This document shows, one piece after another, positions 34,852 through 44,405 of a stretch of 64,000 nucleotides of DNA. The translations under genes and the position numbers were made by a program. Positions within the stretch are counted from its first letter, which is position 1; each line of letters opens with the position of its first letter. The DNA comes from Hydrogenophaga taeniospiralis. Lineage in GTDB: Bacteria; Pseudomonadota; Gammaproteobacteria; Burkholderiales; Burkholderiaceae_C. Location: contig NZ_JAHBAG010000001.1 in the NCBI RefSeq assembly GCF_020510445.1, positions 3,634,501-3,698,500 of the forward strand, in the 5' to 3' direction. The notes beneath the pieces were generated by a model. It was not told where the DNA came from and did no database searches. It worked only from the letters and a program-made list of their open reading frames with translations.

Positions 34852-36357
34852 TTACTTCAGGCTGATGGTGGTGTTGACGCCGTGGCTCGTGGTGCTGTCG
34901 TCGAACCATCGCTCGGTCACCGTCTTGGTCTGCGTGTAGAACATCACGACTTGCTTGCCGTACGGGCCCAGGTCGCCGAGCTTCGACGCGCGCGAACCGG
35001 TGAACGAGAACATCGGGACCGGCACGGGGATCGGCACGTTGATGCCGACCTGGCCCACGTCGATCTCTTCCTGGAACTTGCGCGCTGCTGCACCCGACTG
35101 GGTGAAGATGGCGGTGCCGTTGCCGTTGGGGTTGCTGTTGATGAATTCGATGGCTTCGTCGATGTCAGCGGCGGGCACCAGAGCCAGTACCGGGCCAAAG
35201 ATTTCCTGGTCGTAGATGGCCATGCCGGGCTTCACGTTCGAGAAAATCGTCGGGCCCACGAAGTTGCCCTTTTCATAGCCGGGCACCACAGGCTTGCGGC
35301 CGTCCAGCTCCAGCGTGGCGCCATCCGCAATGCCGCGTTCGATCAGGCCTTCCACACGCGAGAGCGCCGCGCAGGACACCAGCGGGCCCACGTCCGTGCC
35401 CTTTTCGGTACCGCCGTTCACCTTGAGCGTCTTGGCCTTGGCCACCAGCTCGGGAATCCACTTTTGCGCTTCGCCCACCAGCACCACCACGGGCAGGGCC
35501 ATGCAGCGCTGGCCGGCCGCGCCAAATGCGGCACCGGCAATGGCGTTGAGCGACTGTTCCTTGTTCGCGTCGGGCAGGATGATGGCGTGGTTCTTGGCAC
35601 CCATCATGCATTGCGCACGCTTGCCGGCCAGGGTGGCACGGTTGTACACATGGGTGCCCACCTTGGTGGAACCCACGAAGGACACGGCCTTGATGTCCTT
35701 GTGGTCGCAGATCGCGTTGACGGCCATTTCACCGCCGTGGATCACGTTGAGCACGCCGGGCGGGACGCCCGCTTCGAGCGCCAGCTCCACCAGGCGCATG
35801 GTCACCATGGGGTCTTGCTCGGAGGGCTTGAGCACGAAGGTGTTGCCCGTGGCAATCGCCATGGGGAACATCCACAGCGGGATCATGGCCGGGAAGTTGA
35901 AGGGGGTGATGCCTGCGCACACACCCAGCGGCTGCAGCAGGGTGTAGGTATCCACGCCACCGGCCACGTTGTTGGCCAGCTCGCCCAGTTGCAGGTTGCC
36001 GATGCTCGCGGCGTGCTCAACCACTTCGAGGCCACGGAACACGTCACCTTCGGCATCGGGCAGGGTCTTGCCTTGTTCTGCCGTGAGGATGGCGGCCAGC
36101 TCGGCCATGTTTTCACGGATGAGCTGCTGGTACTTGAGGAAGATGCGGGCGCGCGTGCCGATGGGCGTCTTCTTCCAGGTCTTGAACGCTTCCTTGGCCG
36201 AGGCCACGGCGGCATTGATCTCTTCGGCCGTGGCAAACGGCACACGGGCCAGAACCTGCTGCGTGGCGGGGTTCACCACGTCGCGCCATTCGGTGGTCTT
36301 GGATTCGACGAACTGGCCGCCGATCAGCAGCTTGACGGTGGGGATTGGATTAGGCAC
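34852..36357 (-). CDS. mmsA: CoA-acylating methylmalonate-semialdehyde dehydrogenase
   Basis: 501 residues, GTG start at 36357 with AAAGGA upstream. ALDH features include [33 protein letters not shown] and [14 protein letters not shown] with the catalytic Cys. The family converts methylmalonate semialdehyde to propionyl-CoA with NAD and CoA. It follows the thiolase gene and completes the distal valine pathway. Confidence 0.95.
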   Translation of the reverse strand: MPNPIPTVKLLIGGQFVESKTTEWRDVVNPATQQVLARVPFATAEEINAAVASAKEAFKTWKKTPIGTRARIFLKYQQLIRENMAELAAILTAEQGKTLPDAEGDVFRGLEVVEHAASIGNLQLGELANNVAGGVDTYTLLQPLGVCAGITPFNFPAMIPLWMFPMAIATGNTFVLKPSEQDPMVTMRLVELALEAGVPPGVLNVIHGGEMAVNAICDHKDIKAVSFVGSTKVGTHVYNRATLAGKRAQCMMGAKNHAIILPDANKEQSLNAIAGAAFGAAGQRCMALPVVVLVGEAQKWIPELVAKAKTLKVNGGTEKGTDVGPLVSCAALSRVEGLIERGIADGATLELDGRKPVVPGYEKGNFVGPTIFSNVKPGMAIYDQEIFGPVLALVPAADIDEAIEFINSNPNGNGTAIFTQSGAAARKFQEEIDVGQVGINVPIPVPVPMFSFTGSRASKLGDLGPYGKQVVMFYTQTKTVTERWFDDSTTSHGVNTTISLK

Positions 36358-36453
36358 GAGGGTTCCTTTACATGATTCGACATCGAACTCGATGCCTGGA
36401 TTTCAGAGAGTTCCCGCTGCGGCACGACGCCGCATGCGAGAAGTGACACACGG

Positions 36454-37638
36454 TCAAACACGTTCGAAGATGGCGGAGATGCCCTGCCCTCCACCGATGC
36501 ACAGCGTCACCAGCGCATAGCGCCCACCAGTGCGGTGCAATTCAGCGATCGCCTTCGTCGTGATGATTGCTCCCGTCGCGCCGACGGGGTGCCCCAGCGA
36601 GATGCCGGAGCCGTTCGGATTCACCTTGTCCGGATCAAAGCCAAGCTCCTGAATCACTGCGCAAGCCTGTGCCGCGAACGCCTCGTTCGACTCGATCACA
36701 TCCAGGTCCTGGACTTTCAGGCCCGTGCGCGCCAGCACTTTTCGCGTAGCCGGGATGGGGCCGATACCCATATAGGCAGGCTCCACACCCGCGTGCGCAT
36801 AGCCCACCAAGCGGGCCAGCGGCTTGAGGCCCAGCGCTTTCACACGTCCGCCCTCCGCCAGCACCACGGCACCCGCGCCATCGTTGATACCCGACGCATT
36901 GCCAGCAGTGACCAGACCATTCTTCTTGAAGGCGGGTTTCATTGCGGAAAGGGATTCGAGCGTCGTGTCACCCCGCACGTGCTCGTCGGTATCGAACAGC
37001 ACCAAGCCCTTGCGGGTCTTCACCTCCACCGGAACGATCTGTTCCTTAAAGCGGCCAGTCGCGATGGCCGCGGCCGCGCGTTGCTGGCTGAGAACCGCCA
37101 GTTCATCCTGCTGCTTGCGCGAGATCTTGAAGCGCTCCGCCACATTCTCCGCAGTAATGCCCATGTGGATCTTGTCCCAGGGGTCATGCAGGATGCCGAG
37201 CATGTAGTCAACGAGCGTCGCATCACCCATGCGGGCCCCATAGCGCGCCGAAGTGTCGATGTATGGTCCGCGGCTCATCGACTCCGAGCCCCCTCCGATG
37301 GCAATCTCGCAGTCGCCCTGCGCGATGGCCTGCGCAGCTGAGACAATGGCCTGGAGCCCAGAGCCGCACAGGCGATTGACGTTGAATGCCGGGGTCTCTA
37401 TCGGTATGCCCGCATCGATGGCGGCGATGCGACTGAGGTACGCATCCTTCGGATCGGTGGGAATCACATTCCCGATGACGACATGCCCGATGGCGTCGGG
37501 CGCAACACCGCTACGTTCCAAGGCAGCCTTGACTACAGTGGTTGCCAACTGGGTGTTTGGCACATCCTTCAGCGCACCGCCAAAGGTGCCGATGGCTGTA
37601 CGAGCGGTGGCGACAACAAAGATTTCGCGAGCATTCAT
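36454..37638 (-). CDS. Acetyl-CoA C-acyltransferase (thiolase)
   Basis: 394 residues. The nucleophilic Cys lies in FNVNRLCGSGLQAIV; the other active-site residues are in NPNGSGISLGHPVGATGA (His) and TLCIGGGQG (second Cys). It cleaves a 3-oxoacyl-CoA or condenses acetyl-CoA. ATG 37638 is the first good family-like start. Together with the hydroxyacyl-CoA dehydrogenase at 29492 it could finish isoleucine-type or straight-chain beta-oxidation. Confidence 0.94.
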   Translation of the reverse strand: MNAREIFVVATARTAIGTFGGALKDVPNTQLATTVVKAALERSGVAPDAIGHVVIGNVIPTDPKDAYLSRIAAIDAGIPIETPAFNVNRLCGSGLQAIVSAAQAIAQGDCEIAIGGGSESMSRGPYIDTSARYGARMGDATLVDYMLGILHDPWDKIHMGITAENVAERFKISRKQQDELAVLSQQRAAAAIATGRFKEQIVPVEVKTRKGLVLFDTDEHVRGDTTLESLSAMKPAFKKNGLVTAGNASGINDGAGAVVLAEGGRVKALGLKPLARLVGYAHAGVEPAYMGIGPIPATRKVLARTGLKVQDLDVIESNEAFAAQACAVIQELGFDPDKVNPNGSGISLGHPVGATGAIITTKAIAELHRTGGRYALVTLCIGGGQGISAIFERV

Positions 37639-37889
37639 AAAAGGCCTGTGAGAAGCTGAAGAAATGGTCGGATTACGCCGATGCATGAAGACGGAATGGC
37701 ACCCGATGGCAAGTACTTTAGAAACTTCAGCCTCTGCCGGACAGTGGCTAAATTGACTGTTTCTATGCGTATTCCGTCAATCCGAAATCGCAAGGATGCG
37801 CGCCAGCATCCGCTTCTGGAGTCCAGAAAGAGCAAGAGCGCCTTGCACCCCTTCCAGGCGCTCAGGTCGAGAGATATCTCAGTCGCGAC

Positions 37890-39584
37890 TCACGCAGACG
37901 CCGCGTCATTGAGACGTAGTTCTTCCTTCATCATCTCCCGCATCACGAACTTCTGGATCTTTCCCGTGACCGTCATCGGAAAGCTCTCAACGAATCGGAT
38001 GTATCGAGGGATCTTGTAGTGGGCAATCTGCCCTTTGCAAAACGCCCGCAACTCATCTTCACTGAGCGTGGCACCGTCGCGAAGGACAACCCATGCGCAC
38101 AGTTCCTCGCCGTATTTCTGGTCCGGCACTCCAATCACCTGCACGTCCTGGATGGCGGAATGGCGATAGAGAAACTCTTCGACCTCCCGCGGGTAGACGT
38201 TCTCGCCGCCTCGAATCACCAGATCCTTGATGCGGCCCGCGATGTTGACGTAGCCGTCCTCATCAATCGTGGCGAGATCCCCGGAGTGCATCCAACCTTC
38301 TGCATCGATGGCCTCGGCGGTCTTCGCGGCGTCCTTCCAATATCCGCGCATCACGGAATAACCGCGAGTGCAAAGCTCGCCCACGGCCCCCACAGGAAGA
38401 ATCCCCCCGGACTCCGGAGATATGACTTTCAACTCCAGGTGAGGCAGCACTTTCCCGATGGTGGAAACACGTTTCTCCAAGGGGGTGTCCGTGGTGCTTT
38501 GGCAGCTTGCCGGACTGGTTTCGGTCATGCCGTAAGCGATCGTCACCTCGCCCATGTGCATCTCGCTCACGACACGCTTCATCACTTCAATGGGACAGGG
38601 CGAGCCGGCCATCACCCCCGTGCGTAGCGTCGAGAGGTCAAACTCCTTGAAGCGCGGGTGGTCGAGTTCGGCAATGAACATGGTTGGCACACCATGAAGC
38701 GCCGTGCACCGCTCGTCTTGCACCGCCCGCAGCACCGACACGGGCTCGAACGCATCGTTCGGGTACACGATGGTTGCGCCGTGTGTCAGAGCGGCAAGGT
38801 TTCCGACCACCATTCCGAAGCAGTGGTACAGCGGCACCGGAATGCACAGACGGTCATCCGGGGACAGCCGCATGGCTTCGCCAATGAAGAACCCGTTGTT
38901 CAGTACGTTGCGATGGGTCAGGGTCGCACCCTTGGGAGAACCCGTGGTGCCACTCGTGAACTGAATGTTGATGGCATCGGTGTTCCGCAGTCGCGCGCCG
39001 TAGGAGCGGACAGCTTGATCGGCCGGATCGCCCATCGCGAGCAGATCCGAGAAGAGCATGAAACCAGGAACCGTATCGCTTCCGATCTGGATGACCGTTT
39101 TCAGTGACGGCAGTTTGGCGGACTCAAGGCGTCCAGGCACTGCACCGCTCAGCTCCGGTGCGATGCTTCGGATCATCTCCAGATAGTCGGTCGTCTTGAA
39201 GCTCGGCATCACGATCAACGCCTTGCATTCGACCTTGTTCAGCGCGTACTCCAGCTCCGCCACCCGATACGCCGGATTGATGTTGACGAGGACGACCCCG
39301 GCTTTGGCCGTCGCGAACTGGGTGACGAGCCATTCGACATTGTTGTGCGACCAGATCCCGATCCTGTCGCCGGGCTCGAGCCCCATCCGAAGCAAAGCGC
39401 TCGCTATCCGATCGACTTTGCTCTGCAACTCGAGATAGGTGTACCGGATGCCTTGGTGACACGAGACCACCGCTTCCTTGTCGGGGAACCTTCCGACCAT
39501 CTCGTCGAAGAAGGCGCCGATTGTGTGCTCGATCAGTGGCCTGTCCGTCGCTCCACGCGAATAGCTCGTTTCTAACTTGGTCAT
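37890..39584 (-). CDS. AMP-forming acyl-CoA synthetase
   Basis: 564 residues from ATG 39584 (GGAG upstream). [18 protein letters not shown] is the ATP loop, [15 protein letters not shown] the acyl motif, [15 protein letters not shown] the hinge and [15 protein letters not shown] the catalytic Lys. It activates a fatty or branched acid to its CoA ester. A 250-base gap separates it from the thiolase, so it may be a separate unit. It is intact, unlike the ligase remnant at 21535. Confidence 0.93.
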   Translation of the reverse strand: MTKLETSYSRGATDRPLIEHTIGAFFDEMVGRFPDKEAVVSCHQGIRYTYLELQSKVDRIASALLRMGLEPGDRIGIWSHNNVEWLVTQFATAKAGVVLVNINPAYRVAELEYALNKVECKALIVMPSFKTTDYLEMIRSIAPELSGAVPGRLESAKLPSLKTVIQIGSDTVPGFMLFSDLLAMGDPADQAVRSYGARLRNTDAINIQFTSGTTGSPKGATLTHRNVLNNGFFIGEAMRLSPDDRLCIPVPLYHCFGMVVGNLAALTHGATIVYPNDAFEPVSVLRAVQDERCTALHGVPTMFIAELDHPRFKEFDLSTLRTGVMAGSPCPIEVMKRVVSEMHMGEVTIAYGMTETSPASCQSTTDTPLEKRVSTIGKVLPHLELKVISPESGGILPVGAVGELCTRGYSVMRGYWKDAAKTAEAIDAEGWMHSGDLATIDEDGYVNIAGRIKDLVIRGGENVYPREVEEFLYRHSAIQDVQVIGVPDQKYGEELCAWVVLRDGATLSEDELRAFCKGQIAHYKIPRYIRFVESFPMTVTGKIQKFVMREMMKEELRLNDAASA

Positions 39585-39760
39585 CGATTCAGTCTCCAAT
39601 ACAAGCCCCACGCGCCTGAAAGCCGTGCATAGCGCCAACGTCACCCGTCTCAATGAATGGATGCCTTCGTGTGACAGTGCCTGGCCGCCTTTCTCAAGAG
39701 CACGGCAATGTTCTGGTAAACCACGTTTCACCCGCTCGATATCAGTAGTTCACCAACGGC

Positions 39761-41116
39761 TCATGAAGCACGTGCGGGGGCGGCGATGCACTCCTTCGCC
39801 ACATCCGCGCCTCGGGCAGACGCGGCGCGGCGATGGTCGATCAAAGCCACCGCGACGACGCCGACGACTCCCGCCAATGCGATCGCGATGAAGTTCTGCT
39901 CCAGCGGCAGTTGCATGGACATGAGCATGCCGATACCGATCGGCGCCGCAATCCCCCCGGCCCGCCCCACGCCCGAAGAAAAACCCACCCCAGTGGAGCG
40001 GACGGCAGCCGGATAGAACTGAGCGGCATAGGCATAGACCAGAATCCCAGTGCCCAGCGTAGAGGCGCCGACGACAGCGACAACCACAGCCAGCGGCTGC
40101 ACGCCATAGCCCAGCAGCGTCAACGAAACCACGGATGCGGCGAAGAAAGTGCACAGGACCCACTTGATGTTCAGCTTGTCGCCAAGCCAGCCACCAAGCA
40201 CAGCTCCAACAATGGCACCGCCGTTGTAGATCAACAGGAAGTTCAGCGCGGAGCCGACGCTGTGGCCTACCATGGCCATCAGCTTGACGAGCCAGGTGCT
40301 CAGTGCGTACATCATGAACAACGCCGTGAAGAATGCCGCCGAGAACATGACCGTACTGCAGCCGCGCCCCTCCTGGAACAACTTGCCTACAGGCACGCCA
40401 TCAGCCTTGCCATCCACCGGCATCTGAAAACGTGCATCGGCAGGAAGGAAATGGCCCGGCGCGATGCGGGCGACGATCTGCCGAAGCCTTGCATCGTCAT
40501 TGCGCTTCATCAAGAAGGACATCGACTCAGGCATGTATCTCAGAATGAACGGGATCAGCACGACCGGCGCACCCGCGGCGAAGAACACCGACTGCCACCC
40601 ATAGATCTCCAGGAACTGCTTGCCAATCAGCGTGGCAAGCACACTCCCCACCGCATGGCCGCACAGCATCGCTGTCGCCAGCACTCCTCGCAGCTTCTCG
40701 GGTGCGTACTCGGTCATATGCGCCGTCGTACAAGGCAATGCGCCACCAATGCCGAGCCCCGCAATGAAGCGCAGTGCGCTGAAAGTGACGGGGTCGCTTG
40801 CCAGGGCGGCTGCCGCAGTGAAGGCGCTGAAAAGAAGTACCGAGATGGAAAGCGCCCAGCGACGGCCAATCTTGTCGGCGAGCATGCCCAGGCCCATTGC
40901 GCCAAACATCATGCCGAACAGTGCCGAACTCGTCATGAACCCGGCCGTTGTCGGGTCGACGTTCATGTCCTTCATGATGACCGGGAGCGCGATTCCTGCA
41001 ACGGCCAGGTCGTAGCCGTCGGCGACGATGATCACGCCACACAAGAAGAGAACAACAAAGTGGAAACCGTTGAATCTGGCTTCGTCTACAAGCTTTTGAA
41101 TGTCTATGTGATGCAT
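39761..41116 (-). CDS. MFS transporter, aromatic acid:H+ symporter (AAHS) type
   Basis: 451 residues with 12 membrane segments. ADGYDLAVAGIALP on helix 1 matches the DGxD motif of AAHS carriers such as PcaK/BenK, and MLADKIGRRWALS is the MFS loop 2-3 motif. It would take up an aromatic or similar acid with protons. It lies downstream of the crotonase at 41281, separated by a hairpin, which may tune its expression. ATG 41116 gives the family N-terminus. Confidence 0.9.
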   Translation of the reverse strand: MHHIDIQKLVDEARFNGFHFVVLFLCGVIIVADGYDLAVAGIALPVIMKDMNVDPTTAGFMTSSALFGMMFGAMGLGMLADKIGRRWALSISVLLFSAFTAAAALASDPVTFSALRFIAGLGIGGALPCTTAHMTEYAPEKLRGVLATAMLCGHAVGSVLATLIGKQFLEIYGWQSVFFAAGAPVVLIPFILRYMPESMSFLMKRNDDARLRQIVARIAPGHFLPADARFQMPVDGKADGVPVGKLFQEGRGCSTVMFSAAFFTALFMMYALSTWLVKLMAMVGHSVGSALNFLLIYNGGAIVGAVLGGWLGDKLNIKWVLCTFFAASVVSLTLLGYGVQPLAVVVAVVGASTLGTGILVYAYAAQFYPAAVRSTGVGFSSGVGRAGGIAAPIGIGMLMSMQLPLEQNFIAIALAGVVGVVAVALIDHRRAASARGADVAKECIAAPARAS

Positions 41117-41259
41117 ACGGTCCACTCCATCGCAAGTTGAAACGCTGTCAATGGTCTTGACACAGAGATCTGTTCTGAAAACCATGGCAAAGTGACCTCC
41201 TCCCTCAGTGAAGGGGCGGAGGTAAAACGGTCTGCCAGATGAGATGCGCGTTGAAGGTA

Positions 41260-41278
41260 CGACGCGCATTGCGCGTCG
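41260..41278 (-). terminator. Hairpin between crotonase and MFS genes
   Basis: CGACGCGCATTGCGCGTCG forms a perfect 8-base-pair stem with a three-base loop just after the crotonase stop. No T-run follows on the minus strand, so it may be an RNA-stability or processing hairpin rather than an intrinsic terminator. Confidence 0.4.
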
Positions 41279-41280
41279 CT

Positions 41281-42057
41281 CTATTTGCGCTTGTGCATGA
41301 TCTCGAGCCGACGGCGATCCTGGGCCTGTCGGTTGCCAGGGTCGCTCATACCGTTCGGCAGCAAGGCGTCGAGAGCAACAGTGCGCTCATCGATCTGCTT
41401 GTTCGTCGCATCCTGCAGCGCCTTCTTGGACATCGCATAGGCGACGTTGCAGTCGGGAGTGATGCAGCGCGCATAGCGAATGGCCGTGGACAACAGCTGG
41501 TCCGGCTCCACCACCTCATGGAAGAACCCCAGGCGCTCGGCCTCTTCCTGACCGTACAACTCGCCCCGCAAGGTGGTCAGCGCACCCACCTTGTCGCCCA
41601 AGGCGTACTTGATGATCTCCACGTAGGCGGCCGGCATGGGGATGCCGATGGGGACTTCGTTGAGTCCGAACTTCGCGGTCTTGCGGGCCGCAACGCGGAA
41701 ATCACAATCCAGGGCAGTGATCAGGCCGCCCGCGATGGCATGGCCGTTGATGGCCGCCACCGTGGGCCGGGGGTACCGGAAGATGCGCAGATTGGTTTCG
41801 CGGTAGGCCTTGTACCAGTCGCGGATCTTGTCGAGGCTGCCGCTCCCGAAGATCTCGAAGCTGTACTGGAAATCGATACCCGCCGAGAACGCATCGCCCT
41901 GGCCCGTCAGGACGACTGGCAGCTCGCTGAACTCGCGTTCGAGGCGATCGAATGCTGCGTGCAGGTCGGCGAAGAACTGGTCGTTCTGGACGTTGACCTT
42001 GTTGGTGTTCATGCGCACGACGGCGCATTCATCAATGATTTCGATATCCCATGCCAT
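41281..42057 (-). CDS. Enoyl-CoA hydratase/isomerase family protein, copy A
   Basis: 258 residues, AAAGGAG before ATG 42057. AFSAGIDFQYSFEIF is the oxyanion-hole region. IAGGLITALDCDFRVA lacks the first catalytic Glu of hydratases, while FGLNEVPIGIPMPAAY keeps the second, so isomerase or another crotonase chemistry is more likely than hydration. A close paralogue lies at 53393. It follows the amidohydrolase gene by 45 bases in the operon led by the indolepyruvate oxidoreductase. Confidence 0.88.
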   Translation of the reverse strand: MAWDIEIIDECAVVRMNTNKVNVQNDQFFADLHAAFDRLEREFSELPVVLTGQGDAFSAGIDFQYSFEIFGSGSLDKIRDWYKAYRETNLRIFRYPRPTVAAINGHAIAGGLITALDCDFRVAARKTAKFGLNEVPIGIPMPAAYVEIIKYALGDKVGALTTLRGELYGQEEAERLGFFHEVVEPDQLLSTAIRYARCITPDCNVAYAMSKKALQDATNKQIDERTVALDALLPNGMSDPGNRQAQDRRRLEIMHKRK

Positions 42058-42102
42058 GTGGCGTCTCCTTTAGTTAAAAAATCGAAACAGCGACCGGTGG
42101 AT

Positions 42103-42936
42103 TCACTCTTCCAGTTTGAACGCGTGACGTGCGTTACCCGCGAGGAACCGGGGGAGCACATCGTCTCCGAGCTCCAGCGCCTGGATGTGCTTCAAGCATT
42201 CTGCGGGGGTCAGCATCGGAAAGTTGGTGCCGAACATCACCTTGTTCTTTCCCGGTCCGCGCATGTAGGCCACCAGCTCCGGTGGAAACCGGGAAGTCTT
42301 GTAGGCAGAGGTGTCGACGTAGACATTCGGGTGTTTCATCATGAGCGAGATCATCTCGCTCACCCAGGGGATGCCGATGTGCCCGCCGACGATGCGCAGT
42401 TCTGGAAACTCGTGCGCGACGTTGTCCAGGTAGGGGATTGGCCGCCCAGGCTCCGAAGGCCGCATCGGGCCGGCATGGCCCACCTGCAGGCAGAACGTGA
42501 TGTCGAGCTCGACGCATTCGGCATAGAGGGGGTAGTACCTGCGGTCGTCGGGAGGGAGCCCCCACAGCCAGGGCAGGACCCGCAGGCCCTTGAAGCCGAA
42601 CTCCTTCACGCATCGGCGCAGTTCCCTCACCGCGTCCATTGGCCTGTTGATATCGACGGACGCAACGCCGACCACATATCCGCCGTGCGCCTTGACCGCG
42701 GCAGCCACTTCGTCGTTCGTGATCATCGGCCCCGCGGGCCCCCACCACGCGCTCGCGATCGTCCGCGAGACACCTTGCTCGCGGAATGTCTTGAGCGCCT
42801 CGTCGTGCGAGATGTCCGGGTTGTCCTGCGCCAACGTCCGCCAAGCCGTCGGCCATCGACGCAAAGAATCGAACATAGGGTCCAGCAAGTACGCCTTGTT
42901 CGGAAGCTGCATCCATGCATCGATGATTTCGGTCAT
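42103..42936 (-). CDS. Amidohydrolase family protein (ACMSD/resorcylate decarboxylase-like)
   Basis: 277 residues of the amidohydrolase-2 group. LRIVGGHIGIPWVSEM and NVYVDTSAYKTSRFPPEL are typical, ending with VMFGTNFPMLTPAECL. The strand-1 HxH metal motif is replaced by IDAWMQ, as in a subset of this group, so metal dependence is uncertain. It may be a hydrolase or decarboxylase of a ring-derived acid. It lies 15 bases after the flavodoxin-fold reductase. Confidence 0.82.
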   Translation of the reverse strand: MTEIIDAWMQLPNKAYLLDPMFDSLRRWPTAWRTLAQDNPDISHDEALKTFREQGVSRTIASAWWGPAGPMITNDEVAAAVKAHGGYVVGVASVDINRPMDAVRELRRCVKEFGFKGLRVLPWLWGLPPDDRRYYPLYAECVELDITFCLQVGHAGPMRPSEPGRPIPYLDNVAHEFPELRIVGGHIGIPWVSEMISLMMKHPNVYVDTSAYKTSRFPPELVAYMRGPGKNKVMFGTNFPMLTPAECLKHIQALELGDDVLPRFLAGNARHAFKLEE

Positions 42937-42951
42937 CTCACTGCTCTTGAG

Positions 42952-43674
42952 TCAGGTTGATGAAGTTTGCGCCACCTTGGGCCGGAACTGGTCGTCGAAA
43001 TCATCCAGGCTGGGCATGGGCAGTACCGGCCGGCTGTCGATGTTCTCCACGGCGTGGAAAAGCTTCATGAGCATGCCGGTACGCTCCGTGTTGTCCACGT
43101 AGGGGACGTGGTACGCAAAGAACGGCTCATGGACGGAATAGCCTACATACCCCAACGTGCCTTGCAGGAGGTGCTTGAGCATGTCCTTCAGGTCACCATG
43201 GATCGAGTCGGGGCCAAACATGTAGTCCCGCCCACCCAGAGACGCTACGACCATCGCGCGTTTGCCGCGCATGCCGCCTTGGTCGTACACCCGCGTTCCA
43301 CCGTAAAAGACACCGGACAGGAACACCCGGTCGATCCAACCCTTGAGTTGAGCCGGTACCGAGTACCAGAAGATGGGGAATACCAGCACGAGCAGATCAG
43401 CATTGCGCACGGCCTCGACCTCGGCGGCAATCTGCGGGTCGATGGTCTGGTTTTGCCAGGCATGACGCTGCTCTAGTGGGTAGACCAGGTAGTCCTCGCG
43501 TGACCTGGCACCAAAATCATCTGCACTGGCCACAGCATTGAAGTTGATAGCCTGCAGATCGGTCACGCTCGTCTGCCAGCCATCTTTCTCCAAGGCCTCC
43601 TTGGTCATGTCGCGCATGGCTGCGACGAACGAATTCGGTTCGGGGTGCGCGTAAACGATATGTGCGCGTTTCAT
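42952..43674 (-). CDS. NAD(P)H-dependent flavodoxin-fold oxidoreductase
   Basis: 240 residues from ATG 43674, which overlaps the upstream crotonase stop as ATGA. HIVYAHPEPNSFVAAMRDMT is the flavin phosphate region and LLVLVFPIFWYSVPAQLKGW is the signature of the NQO1/KefF/MdaB quinone-reductase family. It performs two-electron reduction of quinones or similar compounds with FMN or FAD. Its role in the operon is not obvious; electron balance or a quinonoid intermediate are possibilities. Confidence 0.88.
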   Translation of the reverse strand: MKRAHIVYAHPEPNSFVAAMRDMTKEALEKDGWQTSVTDLQAINFNAVASADDFGARSREDYLVYPLEQRHAWQNQTIDPQIAAEVEAVRNADLLVLVFPIFWYSVPAQLKGWIDRVFLSGVFYGGTRVYDQGGMRGKRAMVVASLGGRDYMFGPDSIHGDLKDMLKHLLQGTLGYVGYSVHEPFFAYHVPYVDNTERTGMLMKLFHAVENIDSRPVLPMPSLDDFDDQFRPKVAQTSST

Positions 43675-44405
43675 TGCGTGCTCTCCATTGCCTTTCGACG
43701 GCGGCCGACGGCCGCGTTGATTTCGATCACCTCTTCGTCTATGCGTTGGTGATACTCGCTGCTGGGATGCAGCCAGTCCTTGATGCGCCGAAGAATCGTG
43801 GGATCCTTCGAAGCGAGAAGCTTTGCACGCTCCCAGCCTCGTGCATGAATCTCCGCCGCGGGCGAGACCTCTGCGACAAGTCCCCACTCGCATGCCTCGG
43901 CGCCCGTGAACTTCTCGCCGCCGAGGAGCAGGCGCTTGGCCCGCGGCAGGCCAACGGCCCGCTGCAACAGCAGCGTGCTGGCTGCCTCCGGGCAAATACC
44001 CAGGTCGATGAAGGGAAGCCGCAAGACCGCGTCGGCACTCGTCACCACCCAGTCGGCATGCAGCAACCAAGTCACGCCGATCCCGGTGGCCGAGCCATGC
44101 ACCGCGATCACGACGGGTTTCCTCACGTCGGCGATGGCGTGCAGGAAGGTTGGCACGGCATCCTGCGGCTGCTGAGGCCATTCGTCGAAGGCCTTCAAGT
44201 CATGCCCGGCGCAGAACACGTCGCCCGCCCCCGTCACCAGAATGCAGCGCACGTCGTCTCTTTCGTCGGCAGCTCTCAGGGCCTCGGCGATGGCCACGAA
44301 CATGGGCATGGTGAGCGCGTTGCGCTTTTCAGGCCGGGCTATGCAGAGATGCCATACCCCGTCCTGCACACTGCACTGGATGGATTCAATGCTCTCCATA
44401 CTCAC
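43671..44405 (-). CDS. Enoyl-CoA hydratase/isomerase family protein
   Basis: 244 residues. GTG 44405 overlaps the indolepyruvate oxidoreductase stop; ATG 44399 is an alternative. VFCAGHDLKAFDEW is the oxyanion-hole segment, and GSATGIGVTWLLHADWVV replaces the usual GGG-E motif, so the first catalytic Glu is absent. LPFIDLGICPEAASTLLLQR has Asp at the second position followed by Glu four residues later, a pattern seen in enoyl-CoA isomerases. Isomerase activity is a reasonable guess. Confidence 0.85.
   Translation of the reverse strand: MSMESIESIQCSVQDGVWHLCIARPEKRNALTMPMFVAIAEALRAADERDDVRCILVTGAGDVFCAGHDLKAFDEWPQQPQDAVPTFLHAIADVRKPVVIAVHGSATGIGVTWLLHADWVVTSADAVLRLPFIDLGICPEAASTLLLQRAVGLPRAKRLLLGGEKFTGAEACEWGLVAEVSPAAEIHARGWERAKLLASKDPTILRRIKDWLHPSSEYHQRIDEEVIEINAAVGRRRKAMESTQ

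Noticed and set aside
36418..36434. TGCGGC/GCCGCA hairpin after the thiolase as terminator
   Set aside because: Short stem, no T-run, and such repeats are common in high-GC DNA.
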